Position numbers and translations under genes: made by a program. Shown piece after piece: positions 23,863 to 35,397 of a stretch of 64,000 nt of DNA (position 1 is its first letter; each line of letters begins with the position of its first letter). The stretch is from Aphelocoma coerulescens (taxonomy: Eukaryota; Chordata; Aves; Passeriformes; Corvidae), in assembly GCF_041296385.1 (NCBI RefSeq), contig NW_027183960.1, forward strand, positions 2,155,001 to 2,219,000, written 5' to 3'. A model generated the notes under the pieces. The model was not told where the DNA came from. It worked only from the letters and a program-made list of their open reading frames with translations, and did no database searches.

Positions 23863-24519
23863 TGTTATAAACATATATTATATTGGCTTCTCGCAAAGTA
23901 TAAAGTAGATATTATATAATGTTAGAAATGCTTTTTGCTGTGTGGATGTAGTTTTCTTTTTAGCAAGAATGTTAGCAAGTGTGAGCACGTAAGATAACCT
24001 CCAAACGAACAGAGGATGAGGCCCGAAAAGCTGCTAATCAACACTTTGTCTAGGGAGCAAAAGGGCCCAAAGGCTACTCCGCCCGGAGAACAGGCGGCCA
24101 GGAGAGTCCAAGAGCCGTTATCACCACTCTGCCCGGAGAGACGAAGAGGCCCAAAGCTGCAATCAGCCCTGTCTGTCTGGAGAATTAAGAAATCCACCCT
24201 ACCATCGACTCTTGCCTAGCGGGCCCAACCCCAAGAATCAAGAGAAATAAAACCACAAGGCAGAAGACTACGCATGCTCTAAAAAGGCGGAACCAAGGAG
24301 TGGCCATGCAGAACAGCTCCAGGAAAAGTTTTAATATGAATAAAGAACAGACAGTAAAAATGGTATAAAAAAGACTCACCTCTGGCATCAGGTGTGCTCT
24401 TGGCAGAGCACCAAGGCACCCGGCCATTACCCCGTTGCTTTATTTGATGTGTCTCTTATTGTCTTTATATTAAACCCTTTAAATTCTCACGAGTTCACGA
24501 GTGAACCTCGTTTTTCACA
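23863..24519 (+). repeat. ERV-A 5' LTR
   Basis: 657 bp, starting TGTTAT and ending TTCACA. A TATA box (TATAAAA) is at 24364-24370, so U3 ends near 24395. A polyadenylation signal ATTAAA is at 24469-24474. It contains a partly duplicated CTCTGCCCGGAGA-like motif. Compared with the 3' LTR it has a 4-bp deletion near 23957 and a cluster of changes near 24105-24112. Confidence 0.93.
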
Positions 24520-24521
24520 AT

Positions 24522-24539
24522 TAAGGGCTCGTCCCGGAG
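24522..24539 (+). other. ERV-A primer binding site, proline-tRNA type
   Basis: The 18 bases just inside the 5' LTR, TAAGGGCTCGTCCCGGAG, match the usual tRNA-Pro primer site at 14 of 18 positions. The first GG of the expected TGG is AA here, so priming would be impaired if the assignment is right. Confidence 0.65.
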
Positions 24540-25431
24540 CTACACCTCGCCTCTGAAAAGCGTGGGAGGATTCAAGAAGCAAGGGTAAGGCGCCTCCCGC
24601 CCAAGTTGGCAGGACCTTTGCTTAGCATCCTCTGGCGTGATTTGGTGGCAGCAGGGCAACACCCGGAGGACAAGAAAGACACAAAAATAAAGCAAATGAA
24701 AGAGAGCGCTCTCGACAAAAATCCCACAGACACTGGAAAAGAAACAGGACTGGGAAGTATTGTCCAAAGAAAAAGGGGGTGGTTACGGGAGATGAGCGTG
24801 TGTGAATGAGACGTGGGCTGGTTGCCCCCAGATCTGCGAAGCGAGTGTGGCAGTCTCTGAGTGCTGCCGTTCCGTCTTGTTCACGAGAACAGCGGCCAGC
24901 GAGGAGACAAAGCGAGAGATAAGCGGAGTGAAAGAATCTCCGGGGGTGACTGGGACGGGGTCCCAGAGAAGGGGTTGCAAAGTGGGAGCTACCCCCCCAT
25001 ATGCTGGGTTGAGGAAAACTCCAAGAGCACCCAGGGCCTAAAAGTACCCCAAGAGAGGTTGGGGTTTGGATGCTAGCAATGCTGGGTTGAGGGAAATCCA
25101 AGAGCACCCAGAATCCTAAGGATTATATCATACCCATGGGTGGATACTAACAAGTGACTTGAAAGAGGTACCTTATTATTCTGTTGTGAGTAGGAATGAG
25201 TGAGTGAACAAATATTAAAAAAGAGTGAATGTGTGAATGAAAAACTGTGTAATTCGAAGTTAACTTTGTTTTTGGGGAAGGTGGGCTCTAATAAATTTTT
25301 TGGTGTTTTTTGTACTGTGAAAGGGTGGGTAGTATTTTACAGCAGTGAAGATTGGTGTTTTAAAGGAATGAATTAGTATTTCAAAGGGGGGGATAAATTG
25401 GTATTTTGAGTAATAGAGAACTCCTGGGAAA
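24540..25431 (+). other. ERV-A leader (5' untranslated, packaging region)
   Basis: About 0.9 kb between primer site and gag start, with no conserved frame. A possible splice donor, AAGG/GTAAGG, lies near 24586. The two blocks around 25000-25120 repeat a ~60-bp sequence containing TGCTGGGTTGAGG, a short tandem duplication. Packaging structures cannot be judged without folding. Confidence 0.55.
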
Positions 25432-27318
25432 ATGGGACAACAACCTAGTAAATTAAGTTCAAATTATAAAAGGGTGCCAGAGGATATACCCCGAGACAGT
25501 CCCCTCGGGGTCAAACTCGCAAACTGGGAAACTGATCCTTCTACAAAAGGAAAAGAGAAAGTAAAAATGATTCAATTCTGCATGAAAGAGTGGGTAAAAA
25601 AGGAAATCAGATCTGATCATGTGTACTGGCCAAAATACGGGTCTGATGAGGCATGGATTTGCCAGGCTCTAAATGTATTTGTAAATTCAAAAGAGCCATC
25701 TCACCCTGAGGAGAGAGAATATGCTTCTTGCTGGACAGGAATTACAAAACCTCTGGGAACCAAAGTCTTCAAAATATCAGAAACCGCAGAGGAAAAGCAA
25801 ACAGAAGAGAAAAAAGGCTGAGACCCTTTAGAAGTATTGCCTCCGCCGCCAGCACCAGAAGCTGCCCTCCTCCCCCTGGCTCCGGGGCTTCCCCCGCCAG
25901 CCCCCCCTCCGCCCGCACCGGGGGCCTTTCCCCCGGCAGCCCTCCCGCCCCAATGGAGCTGGGGGGGAGCCCTGCCCCCGCCCATGCCGGGGATCCCACC
26001 CTTCCCATATATCTCGGGAATCCCAGCACCCTCAATTGCATCAAGGGAAAGGTCACACGTCCCGGCTTCAGCCCCTACCTCTCCTGCCTTGAGAAACCCG
26101 GCTTTAGCCCCGGTGCCCGCCTCCTGTGCTCCGGAATATCTGGCTTCACTGCCATACCCCACCCCCACCCTCTGCACCACAGAATATTCAGCTTCAGCGC
26201 CAGACTTTGAATCTGCCCCTCCTCCCCAGGGGAGTTCGGTGCTTTCTTCCCAAATCAACCCTCTTCTTAACGAAGGAGCACCATACCAGAATACAGGAGG
26301 TGCCATTAAGGCTCCGAGGCAGCCCAACAAGCCCTCCATTGCTAAACAAACAGAGGGAAGCCGAGAAATTCATTTCTTTCCGTTAAGAGAAGTACCTACG
26401 GGAGGAGGGGGAAGCGGCTTTGTGAGTGCTCCTCTAACCTCTACAGAGGTTAGGAATTTCAAAAAAGAAATTAAAGGATTATTAGAAGACCCCATAGGTA
26501 CAGCTGAAATGTTGGACCAGTTCTTAGGTCCCAACATTTTCACTTGGGAAGAAATGCAATCAATAATGAAAATAATATTCTCCCAAGAAGAAAGAGAAAT
26601 GATTAGAATTGCTGGAATAAAAATTTGGGGAAAAGAAAACCAACAAGGTCCACCCGGGGATCAGAAAATGCCCATTACACCTCCTAACTGGAACCAAAAT
26701 GATGAAGCTGGGAGGGGACATATGAATGATTATTGTAATTTGATAATCAAGGGAATAAAAGAGGGGGCACTCTGAGGACAAAATGTCAGAAAGGCCTTTG
26801 AGGGGCAGCAAGGGAAGGAAGAAACCCCGACTGAGTGGCTGGAGAGGCTCCGAAAGAATATGAAACAATATTCTGGGAGAGACCCGGAGTCCCTAGCAGG
26901 GCAAGCCCTGCTAAGAGTTAACTTTGTCACTCATGCCTGGCCAGATATTAGAAAAAAATTGGAAAAAATAGAAGATTGGTATGAGAAACCATTACAAGAC
27001 CTAGTAAGGGAAGCTCAAAAGATATATATGTCCGGAGGGATGAAGAAAAAGCCAAAGTGGGAGCAAAGATCATGATAGCCACTATGCGAGAGAGTACCTT
27101 CCAAAAAAAATCTAAAGCCCTCAGGTAACACTCCTAAACATTCCAGATTCAGAAATGGTGGAAAAGAGAAAAATAAAACCTCAGCACAATCAAGATTCCA
27201 AGAACAACCCAGGGATGCCTGTTTCTATTGCAAGGAAGAAGGGCATTATCAAAGAGAATGCCCCCACCTGAGGAGGGATCTGAAAAGATTTCAAGAGACA
27301 CGCACAGAAGAAAAATAG
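25432..27318 (+). pseudogene. gag: ERV-A gag (matrix, proline-rich, capsid, nucleocapsid)
   Basis: Encodes the structural polyprotein of the core; 629 codons in one frame. The start MGQ supports N-myristoylation of matrix (25432-25818). A proline-rich p12-like region follows (about 25837-26230) without an obvious PPxY motif. Capsid begins near 26380 (PLREVPTG-like) and extends to about 27075. The nucleocapsid has one CCHC knuckle, C-X2-C-X4-H-X4-C, from 27220. In-frame stops interrupt it at 25819-25821 (TGA), 26773-26775 (TGA) and 27073-27078 (TGA TAG). The final TAG (27316-27318) is the normal gag terminator. It is defective as it stands. Confidence 0.92.
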
Positions 27319-30300
27319 GGAAATCATGGGCTCTATTTTTGGGGGGATAAATACCATCTGGAGCCTTTGATAACTTTAAAAGTAGGCCCCGAAGAGGAAG
27401 TATTGGAATTTATAGTTGACACTGGGGCAGAAAAGACTTGTGTGATGAATATTCCAAAAGGGAGTAATGATATGGTAAAAGTAACAGGAGCAAAGGGGGA
27501 AGGATTTAAGGTCTCTGTCATTAAAGATGTGGTTATTGAAGGGGAAACAAAAATAGGGATAGGGGATGCTTTGTTAGCTCCTGAGGCTGGCAGCAATTTA
27601 TTGGGAAGGGATTTACAAATCCAACTGGGGATTGGAGTCATACCAGAAGAAGGGAAAATGACGGCCAAAGTGTTTAAACTTAGCCAAGAAGATGAAAGCA
27701 AAATTAACAGAGAGGTTTGGGCTAGGGAAGGGAATAGGGGTGGACTAGATCTTGACCCCATAAGGGTCACAATTGAAAAAGAAGAAGGTCCCATTTGTGT
27801 ACATCAGTACCCTATATCTTTAGAAGGGAGAAAAGGCTTAAAACCAGTGATAGAAGAATTAATAAAGGATGGGACACTAGAACCTTGTAAATCCCCTCAT
27901 AATAGCCCTATTCTCCCAGTAAAGAAATCTGATGGAAATTATAAATTAGTGCAAGATTTAAGAGAAGTAAACAAAAGAACACGGGCCTGCTACCCTATGG
28001 TTCCTAATCCCTGCACTCTTTTAAGCAAAATTCCACCTCAACATCAGTGGTTTAGTGTGGTAGATCTTAAAAATGCCTTTTGGGCCTGCCCACTGGCAGA
28101 GGAAAGCCGAAATATTTTTGCCTTTGAATGGGAAGATCCAAACACAGGGAAAAAGAACCAGTTGAGGTGGACTAAACTGCCACAGGGCTATTGTGAGGCC
28201 CCAAATTTATTTGGGCAAGCCTTGGGAGAAATACTACAAACCTTCCCCACTCCCCCAGGAATACAATTTATCCAATATGGAGATGACCTTCTAATATCAG
28301 GAGAAGATGAAATGAAAGTTAAAGGAGCTACCATAAAGCTTCTAAATTTTCTTGGGAAAAAGGGACTAAAGGCATCAAAAAGGAAATTACAGTTTGTGGA
28401 ATCAGAAGTAAAATATCTCGGCCACCTGATAAGCAAAGGTAGCTGACAACTAAGTCCTGAAACAATTACAGGGATTTTATCCCTCCCTCCTCCCTCTTCA
28501 AAAAAGGAGGTTAGGAGACTGCTGGGGCTACTGGGATATTGCAGATTATGGATTGAAAGATATACACAAGCAGTAAAATTTTTATATGAAAAATTAACAG
28601 GGGGAGACAATATACAATGGACCAAAGATGATGATGATAATAAATTAGAAAAACTGAAGTTGAAACTAGCCTCGGTACCAGCCCTAAGCTTACCCTCACT
28701 AGAAAAACCCTTTCATTTATATGTGAATGCAGAAAATGGAGTAGCTCATGGTGTATTAGTCCGGGAATGGGGAGGGGTGAGAAGACCAATAGCTTATTTA
28801 GCTAAACTATTGGACCCAGTAAGCCGTGGCTGGCCAGTATGCATTCAAGCCATAGCAGCTACCGCTATTTTGGTGGAGGAGAGCCGTAAGCTCACCTTTG
28901 GAAGTAAACTGATTGTATACACACCCCATGCGGTCCGAAATGTGCTAAATCAAAAAGCTGAAAAATGGTTAACAGACTCCAGGCTATTAAAATATGAAGC
29001 AATTCTGATTGACAGTAATGATCTAACTATAGAAGCAAGCAAAAGCCTCAATCCGGCCCAATTCCTGTATGGAGAACCAAAAGATGACCTGGCACATGAT
29101 TGCTTAGAAATTACTCAATACCAAACAAAAGTTCGAGAAGATCTAGCTGAACAAGCCCTCTTAGAAGAGGAAAGAATATATGTGGATGGTTCATCCAGAT
29201 GCTTGCAAGGAAAAAGAATGTCAAGATATGCCTTAGTCGATGGGATAAATATGCAGGCCATCGAAAAAGGAAAACTACCTTCAAATTGGTCGGCGCAGTC
29301 TTGTGAATTATACGCTCTAAAGAGAGCACTGGAGCATTTAGCACACAAAAAGGTGACCGTCTATACTGATTCAAAGTACATACCTTTGGAAAGATCTGGG
29401 AAGAAAGGGGTTTACTAAATTCAAAGGGGAAAGAACTGATACATGAAGGCCTGATTTCAGAAGTGTTGGAAGCATTAAAATTGCCTGAAGAAATAGCTGT
29501 AGTGCATATCAAAGGACACCAAGAAGGGATGACCCCAGAAATAAGAGGGAATAACCTAGCAGACCAAGAAGCCAAAGATGCAGCAGAAAATGGGACTGAA
29601 CCAATTCTGTTAATCCTGACCCCAGAAAGGGGAGAATTGGAAATCCCCAAATTTAGTAAAGAAGAAGAAAAAGAATTATTTAAGATAGGGGGAGAACAAG
29701 ATCAATCTGGAAAACGGAAACTTCCTGATGGGAGACAGTTACTTAATAAGCCACTCACTAAGAGAATATTAGAAGATATGCATCAAAAAACTCATTGGGG
29801 TACTCAAGCTAGCTTGTGTGATCATTTTCTAAAAAATTATGGGTGTATTGGAATCTTTGGGGTAGCAAAACAAATAACTGGGAACTGTAGAACTTGCCAA
29901 AGAGTGACTAGGAAAATAATGAGAAAAACAACATTAGGAGGCCGTGAGTTAGCTCTGCGACCATTCCAAAGTATCCAAGTAGATTTCACTAAACTTCCTC
30001 AAATACAGAGATGGAAGTTCCTATTAGTAATAGCAGACCACCTAACTTGTTGGGTAGAAGCAGTTCCTGCTACTAGAGCTACAGCTAACATAGTATGCAA
30101 AACCCTTCTGGAACAAATTATTCCCAGATATGGAATGGTTAATAAAATAAACTCAGATAGAAGAACACATTTTACATCCAAAGTCTTACAACAAATAACT
30201 CAAGCCTTGGGAATAAAATGGGAATTACATACCCCCTGGCACCCACAAAGTTCAGGCCAAGTAGAAAGAGTGAACCAGACTTTGAAAAAAACTTTAACAA

Positions 30301-30827
30301 AATTAATGATTGAAACTCAAATGTCATGGGTAAAATGCTTACCTTTGGCTCTGTTGAGAGGCCGAACACAGCCCAGGTCAGACCTGGGAGTGTCTCCTTA
30401 TGAGATGATGTTCGGATTACCCTTCCTTACTGCTCAACATGAAACAGCCACTTATGAAGTAGGAGAAGTAAGTGTCAAAAAATATGTCACCGCAATTGCC
30501 AGAACACTTGAAAATTTGCGGCTGAAAGGAATGATCCCTCAAACCACAGCTTTGGAGTTCAAAATTCATAATATCCATTCAGGGGAATGGGTACTAGTAA
30601 AAACATGGAAAGAACAATCTTTGACTCCACAATGGGAGGGTCCTTTTCAGGTACTGCTGATGACTGAGGCCGCAATCCAGACCAAGGAACGAGGGTAGAT
30701 CCATGCCAGCAGAATCAAAGGACCTGTAAAAGAACCTGAAGAGTGGACTGTAATATCCAAACCAGGTGATACCAAATTGATTCTTAAACGGAGACCAGGT
30801 GGCAATGAGCTAGAACAATCTAAATAA
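27319..30827 (+). pseudogene. pol: ERV-A pro-pol (protease, RT, RNase H, integrase)
   Basis: Continues in the gag frame after UAG, the readthrough layout of gammaretroviruses. Protease DTGA is at 27418-27429. Reverse transcriptase has the first catalytic Asp at 28063-28065 and YGDD at 28276-28287. RNase H has DGS at 29185-29193 and TDSK near 29366-29377. Integrase has the HHCC finger (His at 29781 and 29793; Cys at 29886 and 29895), DDE residues at 29982, 30156 and 30264, and an SH3-like C-terminus to 30827. Breaks: TGA at 28444-28446 in RT, a one-base net frame change near 29377 at the RNase H/integrase side, and TAG at 30696-30698. The motifs survive but the polyprotein cannot be made. Confidence 0.92.
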
Positions 30828-31404
30828 TCCAAGGGATATGCAAAGAATCACACCTAACTGAGAAGTAAAAGCCAAATTTATATCAGTGGCCCCTGGACAA
30901 ATTCTGGGACATCGTGGAGAAGAATATTCTCACTTCAAACAGGAAGGGTTGGGACTGGATCAAACAGGGAACTCTCATGTCCTGATTCTAGCCTGTGATT
31001 TGTATTAAGAAGGGGGAGAATCACAACTTCCATCAGTGCCACATCATATACCCTGTTTGAATCATTCTAACACGGGGCATGCCAACCACGTCAAATATAA
31101 GTAATTAATCTAGAGGGAAATTGGCATTTCACACCGTCGACACCCTAGTTGTAAAGGGTGTCAAGCACAAAATCAACCCCCTATCCAGACAAAATCATAA
31201 GCAACAAAAGCAATAACTTTGCTCTGCAGATGGGAATTACTAGTGCCTGTTGAATGGGAAACACCTAAGATACGATAAGATACTACAGTTAAAAAGGTGC
31301 CAAAAGAAATTTGCCTAAAAGCTACAAAGGAAGTGACAAGGAAATAGAGGGCAAGACCGGGTCGGCCACTGTACTCGCCACCGAGAAGATCCAATACACC
31401 TGCT
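30828..31404 (+). other. ERV-A pol-env intergenic stretch
   Basis: About 580 bp between the end of pol and the env start. The env splice acceptor should lie here or in late pol. The frame leading into the env methionine has six stops in about 170 codons, near chance, so no accessory gene is supported. Confidence 0.5.
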
Positions 31405-33283
31405 ATGGGTTGCAACCTCATAGGCAAGGGAGGTGGGAGTATAAGCCATGCCGGACCTCTGTTATTCCTTCTTTTGTCACTTCTCCTGGTCCCTTTTGGG
31501 ACACCGGCAAGACCATGTTACAAATGCTATCGAAAGCTCTACATGGAAAGACACCGGGGCTTCTTTCTTATTACTCATACCCATACCAACAGTCACTGTT
31601 ATGACTCATCCAAATTAGGTATTTGCATGCATAAAGGAGAAAAATATTGGATTACAGAAAATTTAGGAACAAGTGGAAACAGACTAAGAAGCAATTGTCC
31701 AAAAGGAGAAAAATAGATTTGCTCCACAGCTGCCACCAGGGGAACAGTCCAAGATTTGGTAAAAGAGCAAGTGGTAAGTAAAGATACAAAGCCAGCACAG
31801 CAACCTCGCCCTATATTCACCTCACCACGCCAGGACCTGTATGCAAAGCTCAAACAACAAAGAGGAAAAAACCCCAAGGTTAGGAAAAAACCTGTTTGTG
31901 GAATTGGGGGAGAGGATAGGTAAAGAACTTAACATAACCAACTGTTGGGTCTGTGGAGGAGCTTTAATGACAGAAGAATGGCCACGGAAAGGTAGCAGCG
32001 TAGGCCCGGTAGAACTCCTTAAATGGAACCGGACAAATATAAGAGGGGGGAACCGACCTGAGGGGTGGATTTTAAGTTCAACAGTGATAGGGGAAGAATG
32101 CCTCTGGCGAACTGGGATAAACTTTCTTAATGAAGTAGGAAACACTCCCTGTAAAAGCTATAAAGTGAGTAACAAAACTTCAAGGTGGTGGGTCCCAGAA
32201 AAACCAACTTGGTATTGAGCCCAGAAAAAAGGAAAAGACTGTGTATATGATCATGAAGTTGGACTCTTTCAGTGTAATGACACGAGGAAAAATCCTTATT
32301 TTGGAATCCCAGAAATAGCCAAATTTGGGGAGAATATAAATCAACAAGAAGGTGATTATTGGAAAGCACCAGATGGCTTCTTTTGGATATGTGGGAAAAG
32401 GGCATCCCCAAGACTCCCTTCACATTGGAAAGGGAGTTGTACACTAAGAATCATTCAACCAGGGTTTTTCCTTTTCCCAGAACCAGTGGGAGATCAATTA
32501 GGTATACCTCTCTATGAAGACTTCAAAAGAAAGAAAAGAGATTTAATTGGAGGATTCCAAAAATGGAAAGATGAGGAATGGCCCCCTGAACGAATATTAG
32601 AAACAGATGGGCCAGCTACCTAAGCACAAGATGGAAGTTGGGGATATCAGACCCCAATTTACATGCTGAATCGTATCATCAGACTCCAAGCTCTTGTAGA
32701 AATCATAACCAATGAAACAGCTGGGGCTATGGAATTAATAGTCAGCCAGCAACGCCAAACCAGAGCTGCAATACATCAAAATAGGCTGGCTTTAGACTAT
32801 TTACTGGCCGAAGAAGGCGGTGTGTGCAGGAAGTTCAATACATCGGACTGTTGTTTAAAAATTGATGACAATGGGGATGCCGTTCTAGATATGGCCAACC
32901 AAATCAGAAAAATAGCCCATGTACCAGTCCAAAAATGGGAATCAATGATGTCTGCTAACTGGTGGGATGGCATATTGGGGAAAGAATGGTGGAAGAAGCT
33001 AGGTTTCTTCCTCTTATGTGCTACAGCTAGTCTAATATTTCTCCCTTGCTTGATCCCCCGCTTTATTCGGCTAATCACCAGCATAGTTCAAGGCATGCAA
33101 GTTGTGGCAATGCCTACTGACCCAAAGTTGGCTATGTCTGGAACAGCACAAAAAATTATGGTATTAAAAAGACAAAGTGATACAAAAGACCCTCTTGAAG
33201 AAGCCAAATTGATCTGTGAAAAGAACGAACAGACATTAGAAGCCAAGAAAAAAGAATTATTGCTCAAGCCAAATGATTTATAA
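31405..33283 (+). pseudogene. env: ERV-A envelope (SU and TM)
   Basis: Envelope glycoprotein gene. From the ATG at 31405 there is a hydrophobic signal peptide (about residues 19-34), then a cysteine-rich SU start. A TAG at 31714-31716 and a frame change before 31841 break it. SU carries CWVC (31943-31954). A second stop, TGA, is at 32216-32218. A furin-type RKKR site is at 32528-32539, followed by a hydrophilic rather than hydrophobic stretch and TAA at 32621-32623. TM then runs open to 33283: heptad region, [10 protein letters not shown] block, C-X7-CC at 32825-32854, a membrane span of about 20 residues near 33001-33060, and a cytoplasmic tail of about 70 residues. It is defective. Confidence 0.9.
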
Positions 33284-33287
33284 AATA

Positions 33288-33300
33288 GAAAAGGGGGGAT
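33288..33300 (+). other. ERV-A polypurine tract
   Basis: GAAAAGGGGGGAT lies directly before the 3' LTR; this is the plus-strand primer site used in reverse transcription. Confidence 0.85.
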
Positions 33301-33958
33301 TGTTATAAACATATATTATATTAGCTTCTCGCAAAGTATAAAGTAGATATTATATAACGTTAGAAATGCTTTCTGCTGTGTGGATGTAGTTTTCTCTCTT
33401 TTTAGCAAGAATGTTAGCAAGTGTGAGCACGTAAGATAACCTCCAAACGAACAGAGGATGAGGCCCGAAAAGCTGCTAATCAACACTTTGTCTAGGGAGC
33501 AAAAGGGCCCAAAGGCTACTCCGCCCGGAGAACGGGCGGCCAGGAGAGTCCGGGAGATTTTATCACCACTCTGCCCGGAGAGACGAAGAGGCCCAAAGCT
33601 GCAATCAGCCCTGACTGTCTGGAGAATTAAGAAATCCACCCTACCATCGACTCTTGCCTAGCGGGCCCAACCCCAAGAATCAAGAGAAATAAAACCACAA
33701 GGCAGAAGACTAGGCACGCTCTAAAAAGGCGGAACCAAGGAGTGGCCATGCAGAACAGCTCCAGGAAAAGTTTTAATATGAATAAAGAACAGACAGTAAA
33801 AACGGTATAAAAAGGACTGACCTCTGGCATCAGGTGTGCTCTTGGCAGAGCGCCAAGGCAACTGGCTGTTACCCCGTTGCTTTATTTGATGTGTCTCTTA
33901 TTGTCTTTATATTAAACCCCTTTAAATTCTCACAGGAGAGTGAACTTCGTTTTTCACA
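33301..33958 (+). repeat. ERV-A 3' LTR
   Basis: 658 bp, TGTTAT...TTCACA, collinear with the 5' LTR. It keeps TATAAAA near 33807 and ATTAAA near 33911. Substitutions against the 5' LTR are spread along the whole length, with clusters at about 33550 and 33860, consistent with independent decay after insertion. Confidence 0.93.
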
Positions 33959-33984
33959 GAGAGAAGTTGTTCCCCCTGACAGCT
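33959..33984. repeat. ERV-A right flank and target-site duplicate
   Basis: GAGA at 33959-33962 corresponds to GAGG at 23859-23862 with one change. The following AAGTTGT continues the host sequence interrupted at 23862 and matches the uninterrupted site in the opposite arm (complement near 16855-16875). Confidence 0.85.
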
Positions 33985-34899
33985 AAGCTCCAACTACGGT
34001 GTCGCTTATGTCCTTCCCAGGACGGGCGGGAAAACGCCTCGGCGCAGCGCAGCGCTGGCCGGGAGCGGCCGGCACGGCACCGAGCGCGCTCCCCACTCCC
34101 TCCCGCCCGCGCCGCTGCGGAGACCCCGGGTTCGCCGGAATCGGCCACATGCTGCACGGAGGGCAGCGCGGCAAAGGCGGCCTCCCCTCGTCGCCCGGGG
34201 AAGGCCGGCCTCGGATCCCCGCTCTCTCCACCGGCACGGGCAGTGCCAGCAGCCTCTCGCTGTGGTCGCCGCTGGCCGAAAGCCTCGCCGCGCACCGCCC
34301 GGCCGGCCCCGCCGCTCCGCGGGGTCACACGGCACCTGCCGTGGGCGGCCGCCGAGCGACAGGAAGCAGAAGCACTCACCGCCGCGCCGCTCGCCGCCCC
34401 GCCCGGGCGCTCCTCTCCTCGCGCTACCACGATGGCGCCGGCCCGCCCCGCCTTCCCCGTCGCCTGCGGCGCAACGCGGCTGCTCCGAGCCACGCAGCAC
34501 GCGTGCGGCCGGGCCCTGCCGAGCTGCCGGCGGAGCCGGGGCACAGCACGGGCGGGAGAGCTTCCGGCGAGGCTGGGCGGGCGGCGAGCGCGGCCGAGCG
34601 TGAGCGCGCCAGGCGGGCGGCGGGCGGCGGCGTGATGGAGAGCTAGATGGAGGCGGCAGCACCGCGCGGCATAAAATAGCTGATCGTCCGGCAGCCGCCC
34701 GCTCCGCAGCCCCTCGGCTGCTGTCGAGAAGGGCCCCGGCCCTGGCCGCGGGCAGCCCTGGCGGGGCAGGGGAGCACTGCGGGCAGCCCCGGGGCCGCGC
34801 AGCCGTCTGCAACGCGCGGTGGGAGCCGCTGGGAACTATTTTACACGTCCCGGGGGGCTGGAGAGGAGCACGGAGACCACGCGGCAGGTCGCTGCCGTT
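33985..34899. promoter_or_regulatory. CpG island (inverted copy)
   Basis: Reverse complement of 15906-16850 but 30 bp shorter, because a segment flanked by GCGG microhomology is missing near 34750. On the plus strand an ATG in strong context (A at -3, G at +4) at about 34432 opens an Arg/Ala-rich frame that resembles a mitochondrial presequence. In copy 1 that ATG is ACG. I cannot name a gene. Confidence 0.65.
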
Positions 34900-35397
34900 A
34901 GGGAAAATTAATCCACGATGCCTGAGGTTTATATCCGAAAAGGAGACAGAGGAGTCCTGCAACATTCTTCGACTACAGGGAGAGTCCATGGGGCTTTTCC
35001 CATGGCGTCTGTCAAACGGTTGCGGGATGCAGCCCCCTTTTGATGCCAAGTTCCCGGCCACAGCACCCTCTTCCTTTTCCCCACTGGCTGAGGTATTCGG
35101 GAGATACAGACTTCCGGAACTGCCTACTCTATGCGCCCCCCTCTAATATGCACCCCCCTCTTGGCATCGAGAAGAAAGAAAAGAACCCCATTCCTAATGC
35201 TCTTAAGTCTTTGTTGCCTTGCTCTAGGTTCAGGAATTTAACACGGCCTTGATTAATCAACAGTCTCTGATGATTAGTAACAGTTCTAGAGAACTCCTAG
35301 TTTCTTCTGTTACTTCACTAGCCATAACTTCCTAGCCTTGTCTACAGGCCGATTCACACGGTCTCTTTGTAAAGACTCATCCATCTCATTCCTTTTA
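34900..35397 (-). repeat. ERV-B 3' LTR (inverted copy)
   Basis: The TATA-like motif and junction to the CpG island (near 34900-34940) are preserved exactly, so the LTR-island fusion is ancestral to the palindrome. Confidence 0.75.

Larger units (their letters stand above)
23863..33958 (+). mobile_element. ERV-A: full-structure gammaretrovirus-like provirus
   Basis: 10,096 bp with paired LTRs, primer binding site, leader, gag, pro-pol, env and polypurine tract in canonical order. Class evidence: a single CCHC zinc knuckle, gag and pol in one frame separated by UAG, a proline-type primer site, CxxC in SU, and a 4-bp target duplication (GAGG left, GAGA right at 33959-33962, one mismatch). LTRs differ at roughly 20-25 positions by eye (about 3.5 percent) plus small indels, so it is not brand-new. 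Stops and frameshifts in every gene make it defective. Confidence 0.93.

Noticed and set aside
30880..31404. Quasi-open frame running from after pol into the env methionine, a possible accessory gene or long leader.
   Set aside because: Six stops in about 170 codons is close to random expectation, and no motif supports function.
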